Origin: Phoronis australis
Taxonomy: Eukaryota > Phoronida > Phoronidae
Reading direction: 5' to 3'
NCBI GenBank assembly: GCA_002633005.1
Contig: NMRA01000063.1
Coordinates: 668,427 to 732,426, forward strand
Length of the DNA: 64,000 nucleotides
In this document: positions 49,401-56,789 of the stretch, in pieces
Numbering within the stretch: the first letter of the stretch is position 1
Layout: every line of letters begins with the position of its first letter
Notes under the pieces: generated by a model
Database searches by the model: none
Told to the model about the DNA's origin: nothing
What the model saw: only the letters and a program-made list of their open reading frames with translations
Program-made: the position numbers and the translations under genes

Positions 49401-52098
49401 NNNNNNNNNNNNNNNNNNNNNNNNNNNNNNNNNNNNNNNNNNNNNNNNNNNNNNNNNNNNNNNNNNNNNNNNNNNNNNNNNNNNNNNNNNNNNNNNNNNN
49501 NNNNNNNNNNNNNNNNNNNNNNNNNNNNNNNNNNNNNNNNNNNNNNNNNNNNNNNNNNNNNNNNNNNNNNNNNNNNNNNNNNNNNNNNNNNNNNNTGGTG
49601 TTAAAATAGTTAGCACACACACACCGATGCACCATGGCTAAAACACGCCAAGGTTGAACGGTCTTTGTTCTTCGTGTACTGTGATATAATAGCAGTGAAC
49701 TGCATTGTGGGATATGATCTGGTTTGTGTTCCCCAACACCATGTCACGGTGTCAAAGGTCAACTTTTCGGGCATTTTCTTATTTTCGCTTTTTTTAAATA
49801 ACTAAAGATACAATAATACGATGATTGGAATAAAATACATCCAAATAGCAATACCTTGAAGATATTATTGCAATTTAACATACTTGGACCTTGCAAATTA
49901 CACTTTAAGCTTCTCCATTGTTTGTTAATCTACCATTTACTCCCATAATTCAACACTTAAGTGGTCATCTCATCACTGTTTTATTTGCAGTACATGTTCC
50001 TCTGGTATTAGGTTGGTAAGGTCATAAGGTCACATGTTTACTTGCCAGGCCAGTGTGCAATGATGATGCATTGCTTGATAATTTATTCGCTTTGTTTACA
50101 AATAAAATGGACATGGAATGGGGACAAAGGGTAATGGGAGATAACTTGATTGTCATTAAGTGAATCTTATTTCCAGGCAGCATCTATTCCTGACTATCGA
50201 GGTCCCAAGGGTATATGGACACTTCTACAGCAAGGCAAAGCACCTAGGTAAGTCAGCAGGTGTTGTGTAGTAGTTAGGTGAAAACTGCTGACAGGGATCT
50301 CGCTGCCTCAATTTTGGGGCCAAATATCGAGCCCCCATTCCTTTATGAAAAATAGTTAAAAACCACACTACATTCCCATCATCAGACTATCCAGGTTAGA
50401 ATTATTTGTACAAAATGTTAAATTCTGGCTGCTTGAGGCATTGCATTGCTAGTGAGCAATAACAACTTTGGGGTGGAACTGGTGGTAGGGGTAGGGTGCG
50501 GGATTTCCCCGTGATCAAAAAAGTCCCCTTGGAAGGCACATTCATTCTCCCCCTGGTGAGTGCATCCACTGTCAAAAAATAAGAGTGGATTTAGACAGCT
50601 TACTGTTGTGAACCTTGTCCCTACTTATTGCTTACTCTCGTTAGACATGATTTCTGACATTCCTATTGGTCAAGACAAAGCCATATAAGTTGACTTCTAC
50701 GTTATTGTTATTTTAAGCACTGAATGTGCTCTCAATGAATAACAAACTGTGAGGTCTTCGCAAACCCAGAAATTACGTCTAATCTGAGCTAGGAACAAAC
50801 AGGAGACCAGTTTTACTATGGTAAGTGATATCAATCAAACCAATTGCAGTTTTAAACGATGCTCTTTTTTGCTGAAATAACACAAAATAGATACGACTAG
50901 TTTTTGGCATTGATTATTGCCAAAGCAATTATCTGTTTTCTGTTGTTACTGACTGCCCTAAATCCAGGTTTCTGAGAATGATATCTATCTTCATATTAGT
51001 TCAATTAATATTAGCCAACAAAATCTTTGTGGAATGTAAAATACCTGAAGCTGCATTACGCACTGCTTAGCTGGCCAAAGTAAAAAATGGAGTTGGACAT
51101 TTTGGTCTCCTAACGTTGATCTTTTAATATTGCTTACCATGACAGGATTGAGTTCTGTTTATTTAATACCTCAATATTGCTTACCATGACAGGATTGAGT
51201 TAATGAATTATTAGACATCAAAATTCTCAAGGTAACTTACCTTTTTATAAGACCAGCTTCAACCTTCATGATGTGTTTATTGTCAAAGCAGCCGTCCTCA
51301 AAATGGTCGGAGCATATTTCGGCTCCGACAGATGGCTGACTCGACAGTCATTTTCAAAAGACGATCAGAGCACACGAAAACCTGCCATTACGCAGCCAGA
51401 TGCTTGTCTTTTTAGAATTTAAATGGGCTCATGCCTTCCACATGGGTGGTGTTAAAATAGTTAGCACACACACACCGATGCACCATGGCTAAAACACGCC
51501 AAGGTTGAACGGTCTTTGTTCTTCGTGTACTGTGATATATTAGCAGTGAACTGCATTGTGGGATATGATCTGGTTTGTGTTCCCCAACACCATGTCACGG
51601 TGTCAAAGGTCAACTTTTCGGGCATTTTCTTATTTTCGCTTTTTTTAAATAACTAAAGATACAATAATACGATGATTGGAATAAAATACATCCAAATAGC
51701 AATACCTTGAAGATATTATTGCAATTTAACATACTTGGACCTTGCAAATTACACTTTAAGCTTCTCCATTGTTTGTTAATCTACCATTTACTCCCATAAT
51801 TCAACACTTAAGTGGTCATCTCATCACTGTTTTATTTGCAGTACATGTTCCTCTGGTATTAGGTTGGTAAGGTCATAAGGTCACATGTTTACTTGCCAGG
51901 CCAGTGTGCAATGATGATGCATTGCTTGATAATTTATTCGCTTTGTTTACAAATAAAATGGACATGGAATGGGGACAAAGGGTAATGGGAGATAACTTGA
52001 TTGTCATTAAGTGAATCTTATTTCCAGGCAGCATCTATACCTGACTATCGAGGTCCCAAGGGTATATGGACACTTCTACAGCAAGGCAAAGCACCTAG
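19322..52098 (+). CDS. SIRT7: SIRT7 NAD-dependent deacylase, 5' portion (exons 1-4)
   Basis: This is a class IV sirtuin. SIRT7 is a nuclear/nucleolar NAD-dependent deacylase whose known substrates include acetylated H3K18. Exons are 19,322-19,417, 30,493-30,630, 36,660-36,764 and 50,177-50,247, with a second copy of exon 4 at 52,028-52,098. All have GT-AG borders and consistent phases. The roughly 137 residues seen cover the charged N-terminal helix region, the NAD-binding IYTGAGIST, and IPDYRGPKGIWTLLQQGKAP, which align end to end with human SIRT7. The catalytic His, zinc-binding Cys and C-terminal exons are not found before position 64,000, so the gene continues past the window. Introns are about 11, 6 and 13-15 kb and full of repeats. 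Confidence 0.92.
20491..22182 (+). mobile_element. TIR element with THAP relic, copy 1
   Basis: The 1,692-bp element starts TAAAGGAGAATGCCACCC and ends GGGTGGCATGCTCCTTTA, inverted repeats with 17 of 18 matches. The outer TA may be target-site sequence. Inside, near the left end, is a decayed THAP domain. An inverted, partly truncated copy lies at 23,187-24,883. THAP content suggests a P-element-like origin, but no transposase catalytic domain is readable. Confidence 0.7.
20658..20845 (+). pseudogene. Decayed THAP domain in TIR element
   Basis: ATG begins MLRCIIPSCPNYAPARNAG, then TSFFRP and a stop. A shifted frame continues MLRKWLAVVKNEKYAVNN and HLRVCGQQ. This gives the C-x4-C, the conserved W and the VC of a C2CH THAP finger, interrupted by a frameshift. 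The inverted copy encodes a matching start (MVWCIVPACGLH) on the minus strand near 24,700. Confidence 0.65.
22255..22540 (+). repeat. Minisatellite of about 77 bp, 3-4 units
   Basis: Units start with GTCAGTGGAGTACCTTACAC and include CAAACCCTTTCACTGACCA. Starts are near 22,289, 22,366, 22,444 and 22,517. The array sits in the spacer between the two inverted TIR elements. Confidence 0.85.
23187..24883 (-). mobile_element. TIR element with THAP relic, inverted copy 2
   Basis: The outer end is CCGGTGGCATTCTCCTTTA at 24,883. The sequence runs as a diverged reverse complement of 20,491-22,182 (shared marks: CTGACACCTGACGGCA, CTGTTCAGCAGTTCACAA, TGTTGTTTTATTTCGCTGTT). Its inner terminus is missing. 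Together the copies form an inverted repeat with arms of about 1.7 kb and a 1-kb loop. Confidence 0.7.
24885..25145 (-). repeat. Dispersed repeat, inverted copy 2 of 13,120-13,375
   Basis: Shared landmarks in reverse complement include TGACATCACGTGA, GAAGATATCCAG and CTTTTTGTAAGTCAACAGGC. It abuts the outer end of the TIR element. Confidence 0.55.
25235..25396 (+). repeat. 27-bp minisatellite, six units
   Basis: The unit is CTAAACCAATAA(T/C)GACC then TGTCTTATTT. The 27-bp period yields false open frames with a 9-residue repeat. Confidence 0.92.
25690..25742 (+). repeat. Short direct repeat, two units
   Basis: GTTATGGTCAAGGGTCATAC occurs twice in tandem. Confidence 0.75.
26136..26662 (+). 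repeat. 27/30-bp minisatellite, about 19 units
   Basis: Units read TGTTAGTTGATC(C/T)GTGAC, then (TA)CTGTCTCCTG, with or without a three-base segment. Long and short variants alternate irregularly. Confidence 0.9.
26910..29270 (+). repeat. CTCF-motif-bearing repeat array 2
   Basis: Strongly diverged monomers are marked by TCTAGTGGACATTTTTA near 27,033, GCGCCATCTAGTGGCCA near 27,906, and repeated GCAGGATCTTT and TATCTCCTAAACC. A left-out insertion of unrelated DNA lies near 27,395-27,660. The end motif GCATTCGTGGGCGCATTTC is at about 27,970. All small open frames here are repeat-derived. Confidence 0.65.
29271..30492. other. SIRT7 intron 1, no supported feature
   Basis: Only short open frames without recognisable domains are present, and no repeat termini. 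The T-rich tract before 30,493 ends in the SIRT7 exon 2 acceptor. Confidence 0.5.
30493..30630 (+). CDS. SIRT7: SIRT7 exon 2
   Basis: The exon has 46 codons, phase 0 at both ends, acceptor gttttag and donor GAG|gtacgt. It encodes ISEILKTDDSDRTAEQKV, SPDIVGQLQRRAKERD and ending RQLE. It aligns with human VSRILRKAAAERSAEE and ADLVTELQGRSRRRE. The charged helix precedes the sirtuin fold. Confidence 0.9.
31590..33110 (+). repeat. CTCF-motif-bearing repeat array 3 (best-preserved)
   Basis: The array begins with the hairpin TGCGCCCACATAT / ATATGTGGACGCA (31,598-31,625), followed by GTCCGTCCGTCC runs. Monomers repeat TGTATCTCCTAAACC, AGGATCTTTA, TTTTCATGAAATTTGGTATG, and CCTAGTGGC cores. GCGCCACCTAGTGGCCA is at 31,942-31,958. 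The array ends near 33,100 with GGGTGCATTTCAACGCTC and GCGTTGCTGTTG. Confidence 0.8.
33915..35765 (+). repeat. CCACCAGGTGG repeat array, interrupted by a MITE
   Basis: Units of about 75-110 bp contain CACCAGGTGGAGCAGCTATT, then GGTTGTTAGTTGGCAACCAA and a TTCACT stretch. Cores lie near 33,926, 34,004, 34,085, 34,327, 34,400, 35,475, 35,552, 35,665 and 35,740. The insertion at 34,437-35,423 splits one unit. It is a different family from the CTAGTGG arrays. Confidence 0.7.
34437..35423 (+). mobile_element. hAT-type MITE, copy 1 (987 bp)
   Basis: Ends are CAGGCCTTCATCCAG and CTGGATAAAGCCCTG, inverted repeats with 13 of 15 matches. An exact 8-bp target-site duplication, GTTGGCAA, flanks it (34,429-34,436 and 35,424-35,431). 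CAGG..CCTG ends and 8-bp duplications are the hAT signature. No transposase frame is seen. Confidence 0.88.
35859..35946 (+). repeat. 20-bp minisatellite, about four units
   Basis: The unit is GCTTGCTACTTTCACAAAAT, with variants. Confidence 0.8.
35991..36418 (+). repeat. 67/73-bp minisatellite, six units
   Basis: Each unit runs GTTGTCAATAATGTCTTAG, TCTTACAACTGCACTATAA, TGTATGGTATAATGAA and TGCACATGTACCTAA. Short units lack a 6-bp GTCTTA insert. It lies in SIRT7 intron 2. Confidence 0.9.
36450..36625 (+). repeat. 56-bp minisatellite, three units
   Basis: The unit contains TCACTCATATGGTGTAGTAG, GGGTCACCTACCTCTACGTT and GGCTAGTAAAGGGTGG. It ends about 35 bases before the SIRT7 exon 3 acceptor. 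Confidence 0.88.
36660..36764 (+). CDS. SIRT7: SIRT7 exon 3 (NAD-binding GAGIS)
   Basis: The exon has 35 codons, phase 0 at both ends, acceptor cttacag and donor ACA|gtgagt. It encodes VEDPMDVLDEKCRDLAEALR and NSRNTVIYTGAGIST. GAGIS is the sirtuin NAD-binding loop. A 56-bp minisatellite ends about 35 bases upstream of the acceptor. Confidence 0.95.
37661..37752 (+). repeat. 21-bp minisatellite, four units
   Basis: The unit is AAATACCATAAAGATAGCTAT. Confidence 0.85.
37753..38264. other. SIRT7 intron 3, no supported feature
   Basis: Nothing recognisable is seen between the 21-bp minisatellite and the next CTCF-motif repeat array. Confidence 0.45.
38265..40335 (+). repeat. CTCF-motif-bearing repeat array 4, split by a MITE
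   Basis: The array opens with the GCACCCACATATTTATATGT hairpin. Monomers have GCCACCTGGTGGCCATTTTT near 38,601, CCTCCTAGTGGCAGTTTTG near 38,742 and CCCCCTAGTGGCAATTTT near 38,887. It resumes at 40,083 after a nested MITE with CCTCCTAGTGGCTG and CTCCTAGTGGCAATTTC. Confidence 0.75.
39159..40081 (-). mobile_element. hAT-type MITE, inverted copy 2
   Basis: This is a diverged reverse complement of 34,437-35,423. Shared marks include AATAGGGTGTCCAAAATGGG, GCACTATGTTTTGGTGATCT and CATGAAGGCCTG at the right end. It carries a private C-rich tract (39,245-39,320). The target-site duplication is not clear. It is inserted in array 4. Confidence 0.75.
40816..41255 (+). repeat. 40-bp minisatellite, about eleven units
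   Basis: The unit is CTATGTACATCCGTAGAGGG then CTTTCATACCAACTGTTACA, diverged between units. Confidence 0.92.
41256..42113. other. SIRT7 intron 3, no supported feature
   Basis: Short open frames only. I see no repeat termini, exons or RNA genes. Confidence 0.45.
42114..43463 (+). mobile_element. TIR DNA element (1.35 kb, TTACCG...CGGTAA)
   Basis: The left end, TTACCGTATTCATC followed by ATAAGTGCCCCCCACG, mirrors the right end (ATAAGTGCCCCCCC ... GCGAATGCGGTAA), giving terminal inverted repeats. An 80-codon open frame at 42,339-42,581 (MSVFSRDYTLQTSAV start) lies inside but matches no family I recognise. No clear target-site duplication. The superfamily is uncertain. Confidence 0.55.
43738..43975 (+). 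repeat. CCA/CCT-rich trinucleotide tract
   Basis: An imperfect (CCA)n/(CCT)n low-complexity tract. Both strands read as long Thr/Pro- or Gly/Val-rich open frames, which are artefacts. Confidence 0.92.
44275..44362 (+). repeat. 28-bp minisatellite, three units
   Basis: The unit is AGAACATGTATTGTTTGATT then TTACTGG. Confidence 0.8.
45185..45373 (+). mobile_element. Terminal fragment of the THAP/TIR element family
   Basis: GTTGTGAACTGCTGAACAGA, CTGCCGTATGGTGTCAG and the terminus GGTGACATTCTCCTTTAA match the right end of 20,491-22,182. The rest of the element is absent or unrecognisable. Confidence 0.6.
45690..47640 (+). pseudogene. P2X7 C-terminal-domain-like gene, two exons, decayed
   Basis: Exon 1 (to 45,974) encodes an acidic SEYSSVDEEYFERYRDG stretch and, in shifted frames, a segment ending ELRLDVSDW. 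Its donor g|gtaaga joins the acceptor ttgcag at 47,237, giving DWCTWGNC. Exon 2 has WGNCQTTSVVEERVCCQEV and, in another frame, GFKPVYINRGVLETAW, then HVAYRQFQRWVHGHLGRTV and RVVIPACAVACIRAFYPP. This is the Cys-rich P2X7 C-terminal-like domain found in many invertebrate stand-alone proteins. Damage seen: an out-of-frame ATG, frameshifts in exon 1, a TAA after KRDN, a shift in a G run, and TGA in place of an expected Arg before HVAYRQF. It lies within SIRT7 intron 3, same strand. Confidence 0.75.
46190..46345 (+). repeat. tRNA-derived SINE (candidate)
   Basis: The A box TGGCTCAGTGGTTTGAG (46,199) and the perfect B box GGTTCGAATCC (46,230) have tRNA spacing. The acceptor ends do not pair as in a tRNA. 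Downstream sequence ends in GAATGAATGAG, like the 3' tail of L2-type LINEs. It lies in the P2X7-like pseudogene intron. Confidence 0.6.
47641..48748. other. SIRT7 intron 3, no supported feature
   Basis: No domain-bearing frame or repeat terminus is seen. Confidence 0.4.
48749..48891 (+). mobile_element. hAT-like MITE (143 bp)
   Basis: The element starts CAGGTACGGATCCAGG and ends AAATCTGCCACTA. GTTTC lies directly on both sides. The interior GGCCAGGGCACGGTATTAG and GGGGGGCATGGCCCCCC is shared with 7,866-7,961 and 18,637-18,772. Confidence 0.65.
48893..49235 (-). CDS. Unidentified open frame (possible exon or relic)
   Basis: About 114 codons are open on the minus strand, from QNKREAGDLEIRLEIDAPP through DAVAQINSDLVLCQW and TVTTNVLDQIFDSG to CPICIDKPSDILCSY, after an acceptor-like gtgcag. 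Composition looks protein-like and it is not a tandem repeat. I do not recognise the family. The frame runs on into the MITE at 48,749-48,891, so the natural end is unknown. Confidence 0.3.
49310..49595. other. Assembly gap (286 N)
   Basis: A run of N, preceded by a poly(A) stretch and followed immediately by the first base of the duplicated block. Confidence 0.99.
49596..51198 (+). repeat. Direct duplication, copy A
   Basis: Begins TGGTGTTAAAATAGTTAGCA right after the gap. It is nearly identical to copy B at an offset of 1,851 bases through exon 4, with small indels later. It contains SIRT7 exon 4 copy A. It ends within a 47-bp repeat (TATTGCTTACCATGACAGGA...). Confidence 0.93.
50177..50247 (+). 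CDS. SIRT7: SIRT7 exon 4, copy A
   Basis: The exon is 71 nt, phase 0 in and phase 2 out. It encodes AASIPDYRGPKGIWTLLQQG then KAP and two bases. The acceptor is ttccag and the donor AG|gtaagt. PDYRGP..G.WT marks the SIRT6/7 class. It lies in duplication copy A. Confidence 0.92.
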
Positions 52099-53120
52099 GT
52101 AAGTCAGCAGGTGTTGTGTAGTAGTTGGGTGAAAACTGCTGACAGGGATCTCGCTGCCTCAATTTTGGGGCCAAATATCGAGCCCCCATTCCTTTATGAA
52201 AAATAGTTAAAAACCACACTACATTCCCATCATCAGACTATCGAGGTTAGAATTATTTGTACAAAATGTTAAATTCTGGCTGCTTGAGGCATTGCATTGC
52301 TAGTGAGCAATAACAACTTTGGGGTGGAACTGGTGGTAGGGGTAGGGTGCGGGATTTCCCCGTGATCAAAAAAGTCCACTTGGAAGGCACATTCATTCTC
52401 CCCCTGGTGAGTGCATCCACTGTCAAAAAATAACAGTGGATTTAGACAGCTTACTGTTGTGAACCTTGTCCCTACTTGTTGCTTACTCTTGTTAGACATG
52501 ATTTCTCACATTCCTATTGGTCAAGACAAAGCCATTTAAGTTGACTTCTCCTACGTAATTGTTATTTTAAGCACTGAATGTGCTCTCAATGAATAACAAA
52601 CTGTGAGGTCTTCGCAAACCCAGAAATTACGTCTAATCTGAGCTAGGAACAAACAGGAGACCAGTTTTAGTATGGTAAGTGATATCAATCAAACCAATAG
52701 CAGTTTTGAACGATGCTCTTTTTTGTTGAAATAACAGAAAATAGATACGACTAGTTTTTGGCATTGATTATTGCCAAAGCAATTATCTGTTTTCTGTTGT
52801 TACTGACTGCCCTAAATCCAGGTTTCTGAGAGTGATATCTATCTTCATACTAGTTCAGTTAATATAAGCCAACAAAATCTTTGTGGAATGTAAAATACCT
52901 GAAGCTGCATTACGCACTGCTTAGCTGGCCAAATTCAAAAATGGAGTTGGACATTTTGGTCTCCTAACGTTGATCTTTTAATATTGCTTACCATGACAGG
53001 ATTGAGTTGTGTTTATTTAATACCTCAATATTGCTTACCATGACAGGATTGAGTTGTGTTTATTTAATACCTCAATATTGCTTACCATGACAGGATTGAG
53101 TTGTGTTTATTTAATACCTC
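51447..53120 (+). repeat. Direct duplication, copy B
   Basis: The second copy of the block, with SIRT7 exon 4 copy B. Differences are scattered single-base changes, a few-base insertion near 52,549 and one more 47-bp unit at its end (three against two). It is separated from copy A by about 250 bp of single-copy DNA. Confidence 0.93.
52028..52098 (+). CDS. SIRT7: SIRT7 exon 4, copy B
   Basis: This is identical in protein to copy A. The one difference seen is ATT to ATA (both Ile). Splice sites are intact. Because 71 is not a multiple of three, including both copies in one transcript would break the frame. Confidence 0.88.
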
Positions 53121-53244
53121 AAGTCAGAGGCTATTGGTGCATGTGCATTTGAATTGATATAGTTGGCCAACTCCTAGAAATTCACAGATTTTTATTTATT
53201 TATGAACTCAAGTCACATTCAGTGTATGTAGTATCATTTTTGTG

Positions 53245-54203
53245 TGCCCACAGGATCTTGATGAGATTTGGCAGATGTGTTCCTGTCAACCTGACGACGG
53301 ATGACGACAAAGTTCGCACCTCTGCGACCATCAGTGTGCCCCCAAGTGGCAATTTTAGTTTTTTACGCTTAGCTTTGTATCTTCGGAAGTCCTCGACATA
53401 TTTTCACAAAATTTAGAATATAGGCATCTATTAGTGGGATGACACTATCCTCTCGTTTCAGATGGATTCGACGTAGTTTGTGCCACATAGTGGCCATTTT
53501 TACTGTTTTTTAGTCTGATTTTGCCGTCCGCCCCTCTATTAACCAAATCGCTCTAAGGATGATTGTGAAAATTAGATGTATGTTCTTACTCTGAAAAGGA
53601 TCGCTGACGATGATTTTCCGACAACTTTGACTACTGTGGCACCTCCTAATGGCAGTTTTGTTTTTTTTGCATCCATGTCTGTATCTCCTAAACCGTTTAC
53701 AAGATCATTACTAAATTTTACAAGTGTATTTATATGATCTTGACAACGGCCGACACCGACTTTCTCAGGGATCAGACTACAGATGTGCCCCCTAGGAGCA
53801 ATTTAATTTTTACATTTACCTTTGTATCTTCAAAGGTCTTCTTCATATTTTCATAAAACTTGGCGTATAGGCATCTATTAATGAGATGACGCTATCCTAC
53901 TGTTTTCGAATGGATTCAAGGTATTTTGTGCCACCTAGTGGCCATTTTTGGCATGTATGTTCTTTCTTTGAAAAAGATGGCTGACTATGATTTTCCGATG
54001 ACTTGGACCACTGTGGCACCTCCTAGTGGCAGTTTTGTTTTTTGTGCCCATGGCTGTATCTGATAAACCGTATGCAGGATCTTTTTACTAAATTTAGCAA
54101 GTCTATTTATATGATATTGGCAACAGACGATGTCGACTTACGCACGGATCTTTTCACCAGTGTGTCCCCTAGTGGCAATTTTAGTTTTTTACGTTTATCT
54201 CTG
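53245..54203 (+). repeat. CTCF-motif-bearing repeat array 5a
   Basis: Monomers carry CCCCCAAGTGGCAATTTT near 53,340, TGCCACATAGTGGCCATTTT near 53,480 and GCCACCTAGTGGCCATTTTT near 53,930. Continues after the inserted MITE. Confidence 0.75.
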
Positions 54204-54988
54204 CAGTGTTCTCCACATTATAAGTTCCAAACTCGACGCAAATGTTGTATGTCAGTTATTGACATTGTTTTGTGTCTAACCATGAGCATGGCCATGCTGG
54301 AGGTATTTATATATGGTTTAAAACTGCACACTGCACTGGTGTGACCTACTTCTTAGACACTTCAAAGTTTAGCTTTCCTACCAATGCATCTCATAATTTC
54401 TCCAAAGCATTTGACAGACCAAGAGCAGCAAACAAAAGATCAAAAGTTCCTTTAATAATACCAATGCCGATTTTAATATCAATTAGACATATTAAGTACT
54501 ACTAACATGAGTTCTGATGTGACCTAGTTTTTAGTGACACCTGTTGTCAAGTTTAATAAGCTCATAAAGTTCTAACTTGCCACTAGATGTCAGTCAAAAT
54601 CAAAATTGTCTTTATTAAGCAAATTAAATTGCTTTTTTATAGGTTGACTTGCAAAATTTTAAAGTTAGAATGACAAAGTAGATTAGTCATTCAATTAAGC
54701 AAGCTAGGTGACTCCATGAAATGTTTGTTATTTAAAGTTTTTTTGCAGATTTTGTTAATTATAATTTAAACTTTTGTAGTGTCTTACGAAGTTATACATA
54801 TAGTGTTGACTGCCTCTAATGTTCTGTATTGGGCTTGATGTTGGTTATTCAGGCACTGCTTCAGGGTTGAGGGCTGAAATACCAAGCCAGGACAAAAGTT
54901 CAAACCTGACGCAGCACTTTCTAAACTCGACGCAGCAAAATCCAAACTCGTTACAGCGTCGAGTTAAAACGGGGTGTGGAGAACACTG
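54204..54988 (+). mobile_element. hAT5-like MITE (785 bp)
   Basis: Perfect 14-bp terminal inverted repeats, CAGTGTTCTCCACA and TGTGGAGAACACTG. The host repeat sequence CTCTG is duplicated on both sides (54,199-54,203 and 54,989-54,993). Removing it restores the usual CTCTGTAT of the host array. Internal GCGTCGAGTT segments recur. No transposase frame. Confidence 0.88.
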
Positions 54989-55620
54989 CTCTGTATATTC
55001 AAAGGTCCTCATCGAAGTTTCATGAAATTTGAAATATAGACATCTATTGATGAAGTGAAGCCATCCTACCATTTTCAGATGGATATGAGGTATTTTGCGC
55101 CACCTAAAGGCCATTTTTACTGTGTTCAAGTCTTTTTTTGGCATCCACCCCTCTATCAACCAAACCATTCTAAGGATGATTTTGAAAATTGGCGTATATG
55201 TTCTCAGTGTGAAGAGGACATTTGACAATGATGACTTCAACTACTGTGGCACCTCCTTGTGGTGGTTTTGTTTTGGTTTGCGCCCATAGCTGTATCTCCT
55301 AAACCCACTGCAGGATCTTTATTAACTTTAGTAAGTGTATTGATAGGAAGCTAACAGCAGACGATAACTTGCAGGCGGCCGCTGTGCCCCCTAGAGGCAA
55401 TTTCATTTTTTCTGTTTCCTTTCTTTCTCTGAAGTTCTGTGTTAGATTTTTATGAAATTTAGTAATTAGCTTTCTATTGAAGAAGCAATGGCATGTTCTG
55501 TTTTCAGATGGATTGGACGTTTGTCACCATCTAGTGGCCATTTTGATGTTACAATACAAACTCTTGAAGTGCTCCGTTTGCGGTGCATTCGTGGGCGCAT
55601 TTCAGTGCATTGTTCTTGTT
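54989..55620 (+). repeat. CTCF-motif-bearing repeat array 5b
   Basis: The continuation of 5a: GCGCCACCTAAAGGCCA near 55,099, CCCCCTAGAGGCAATTT near 55,386 and CACCATCTAGTGGCCATTTT near 55,525. It ends in the family's GTGGGCGCATTTC terminus, where a LINE has inserted. Confidence 0.75.
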
Positions 55621-55675
55621 CATTCATTCATGTAATTTCAACATTTAAGGCCTTGGCCCACATGTTACATGAAAT

Positions 55676-56708
55676 TTACAGGATAACGCTGAGCAGCTTT
55701 TCCCTGAGGGTAGTGGTGTGAAATACAAATTTCATTAGATTAATCTGAGCAATGGGCTCCGACATTTTCATTAGTTTTACAAATATATGTTTATTTGGTT
55801 CACGCCAGCACCACTCAGGTATAAATGCAGTTCTCAGAGAGCAGTACATTTTACAAACACATATAAAATGGTATTCATCTTGAATTAAGGACGCACACAA
55901 ACAACACACTCGGTATTTTTGGTCCACAAGGGCATGTCTACCTTTCTCTATCATCAAGTTATGGTTGGAGCAACGAAATTTAGCCATAGCTGCTAAAAGA
56001 TATATGGAATATCACGCAACAGATAGGATCCGTTTCAAAATCAATTTTAAATGAGGAATATGTATTAAGTTTTGAGCTATTTTCCACAGCAAAGCCCCAG
56101 TCTTGTAAAAAACAATCTTTTAACTCGCTGTTCAAAAAGGACAAGTAAAGATGCTTCGCAGCCAACTCCCTGATTGTACCATACCAATCCAAAACCATAC
56201 CTTTGCAGCAAATTTCTAACAGATGAAGCCCAATTTTTCCTACCAGCGTCATCCAGTGTGACCAGCTTGTCATAGACAGATTTTGGATTTCGATGTGCCG
56301 ACATTTTTAACAATTTAAACCAATAATTGATCAGTTTAACAAACAACTTAACATAAATTGAATACCTTCCCAGTTCTCTCAGGACAGCTTTATTTGGACA
56401 TGTACAGTTACTTCCAACTCCTAGCAGTTGCTTACAGAATTTCAATTGGACGCGCTCGATACTAGAATATTCTTTAAATCCCCAAATCTCACTTCCATAG
56501 CTAATGATTGGGTATACCATTTTATCAAAAAAATCTCGAGTGCAATTTTCGGTGAAAGTCGTCCACATTTTGACTGAAACCGTTTAATTGGAAAAATTGC
56601 TTTCTGTGCCTGGTGAGACAAAGTTTCCGTAGCTTGCGTGCAGACTAACTTATGAGTAAGATAAATACCCAGGTACTTATATGAAATTTTTTGTATTTTC
56701 TCAATCAT
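55676..56708 (-). pseudogene. LINE ORF2, thumb and C-terminal zinc motif
   Basis: The frames give SYKYLGIYLTHKLVC, KMVYPIISYGSEIWGF, IERVQLKFCKQLLGV and finally CCLCASLIQDEYHFICVC, the C-x2-C...H...C motif near the end of L2/CR1-type ORF2. Breaks occur near 56,570 and 56,000. Confidence 0.8.
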
Positions 56709-56789
56709 CCGTCTTTTCTAAATACCATTATTTTTGTATTTGTAAGGTTGACTTTCATACCCCAATCCTGACAGTATTCATGCAGAGCG

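Noticed and set aside
49239-49635. Open frames across the N run
   Set aside because: They consist almost wholly of undetermined residues.
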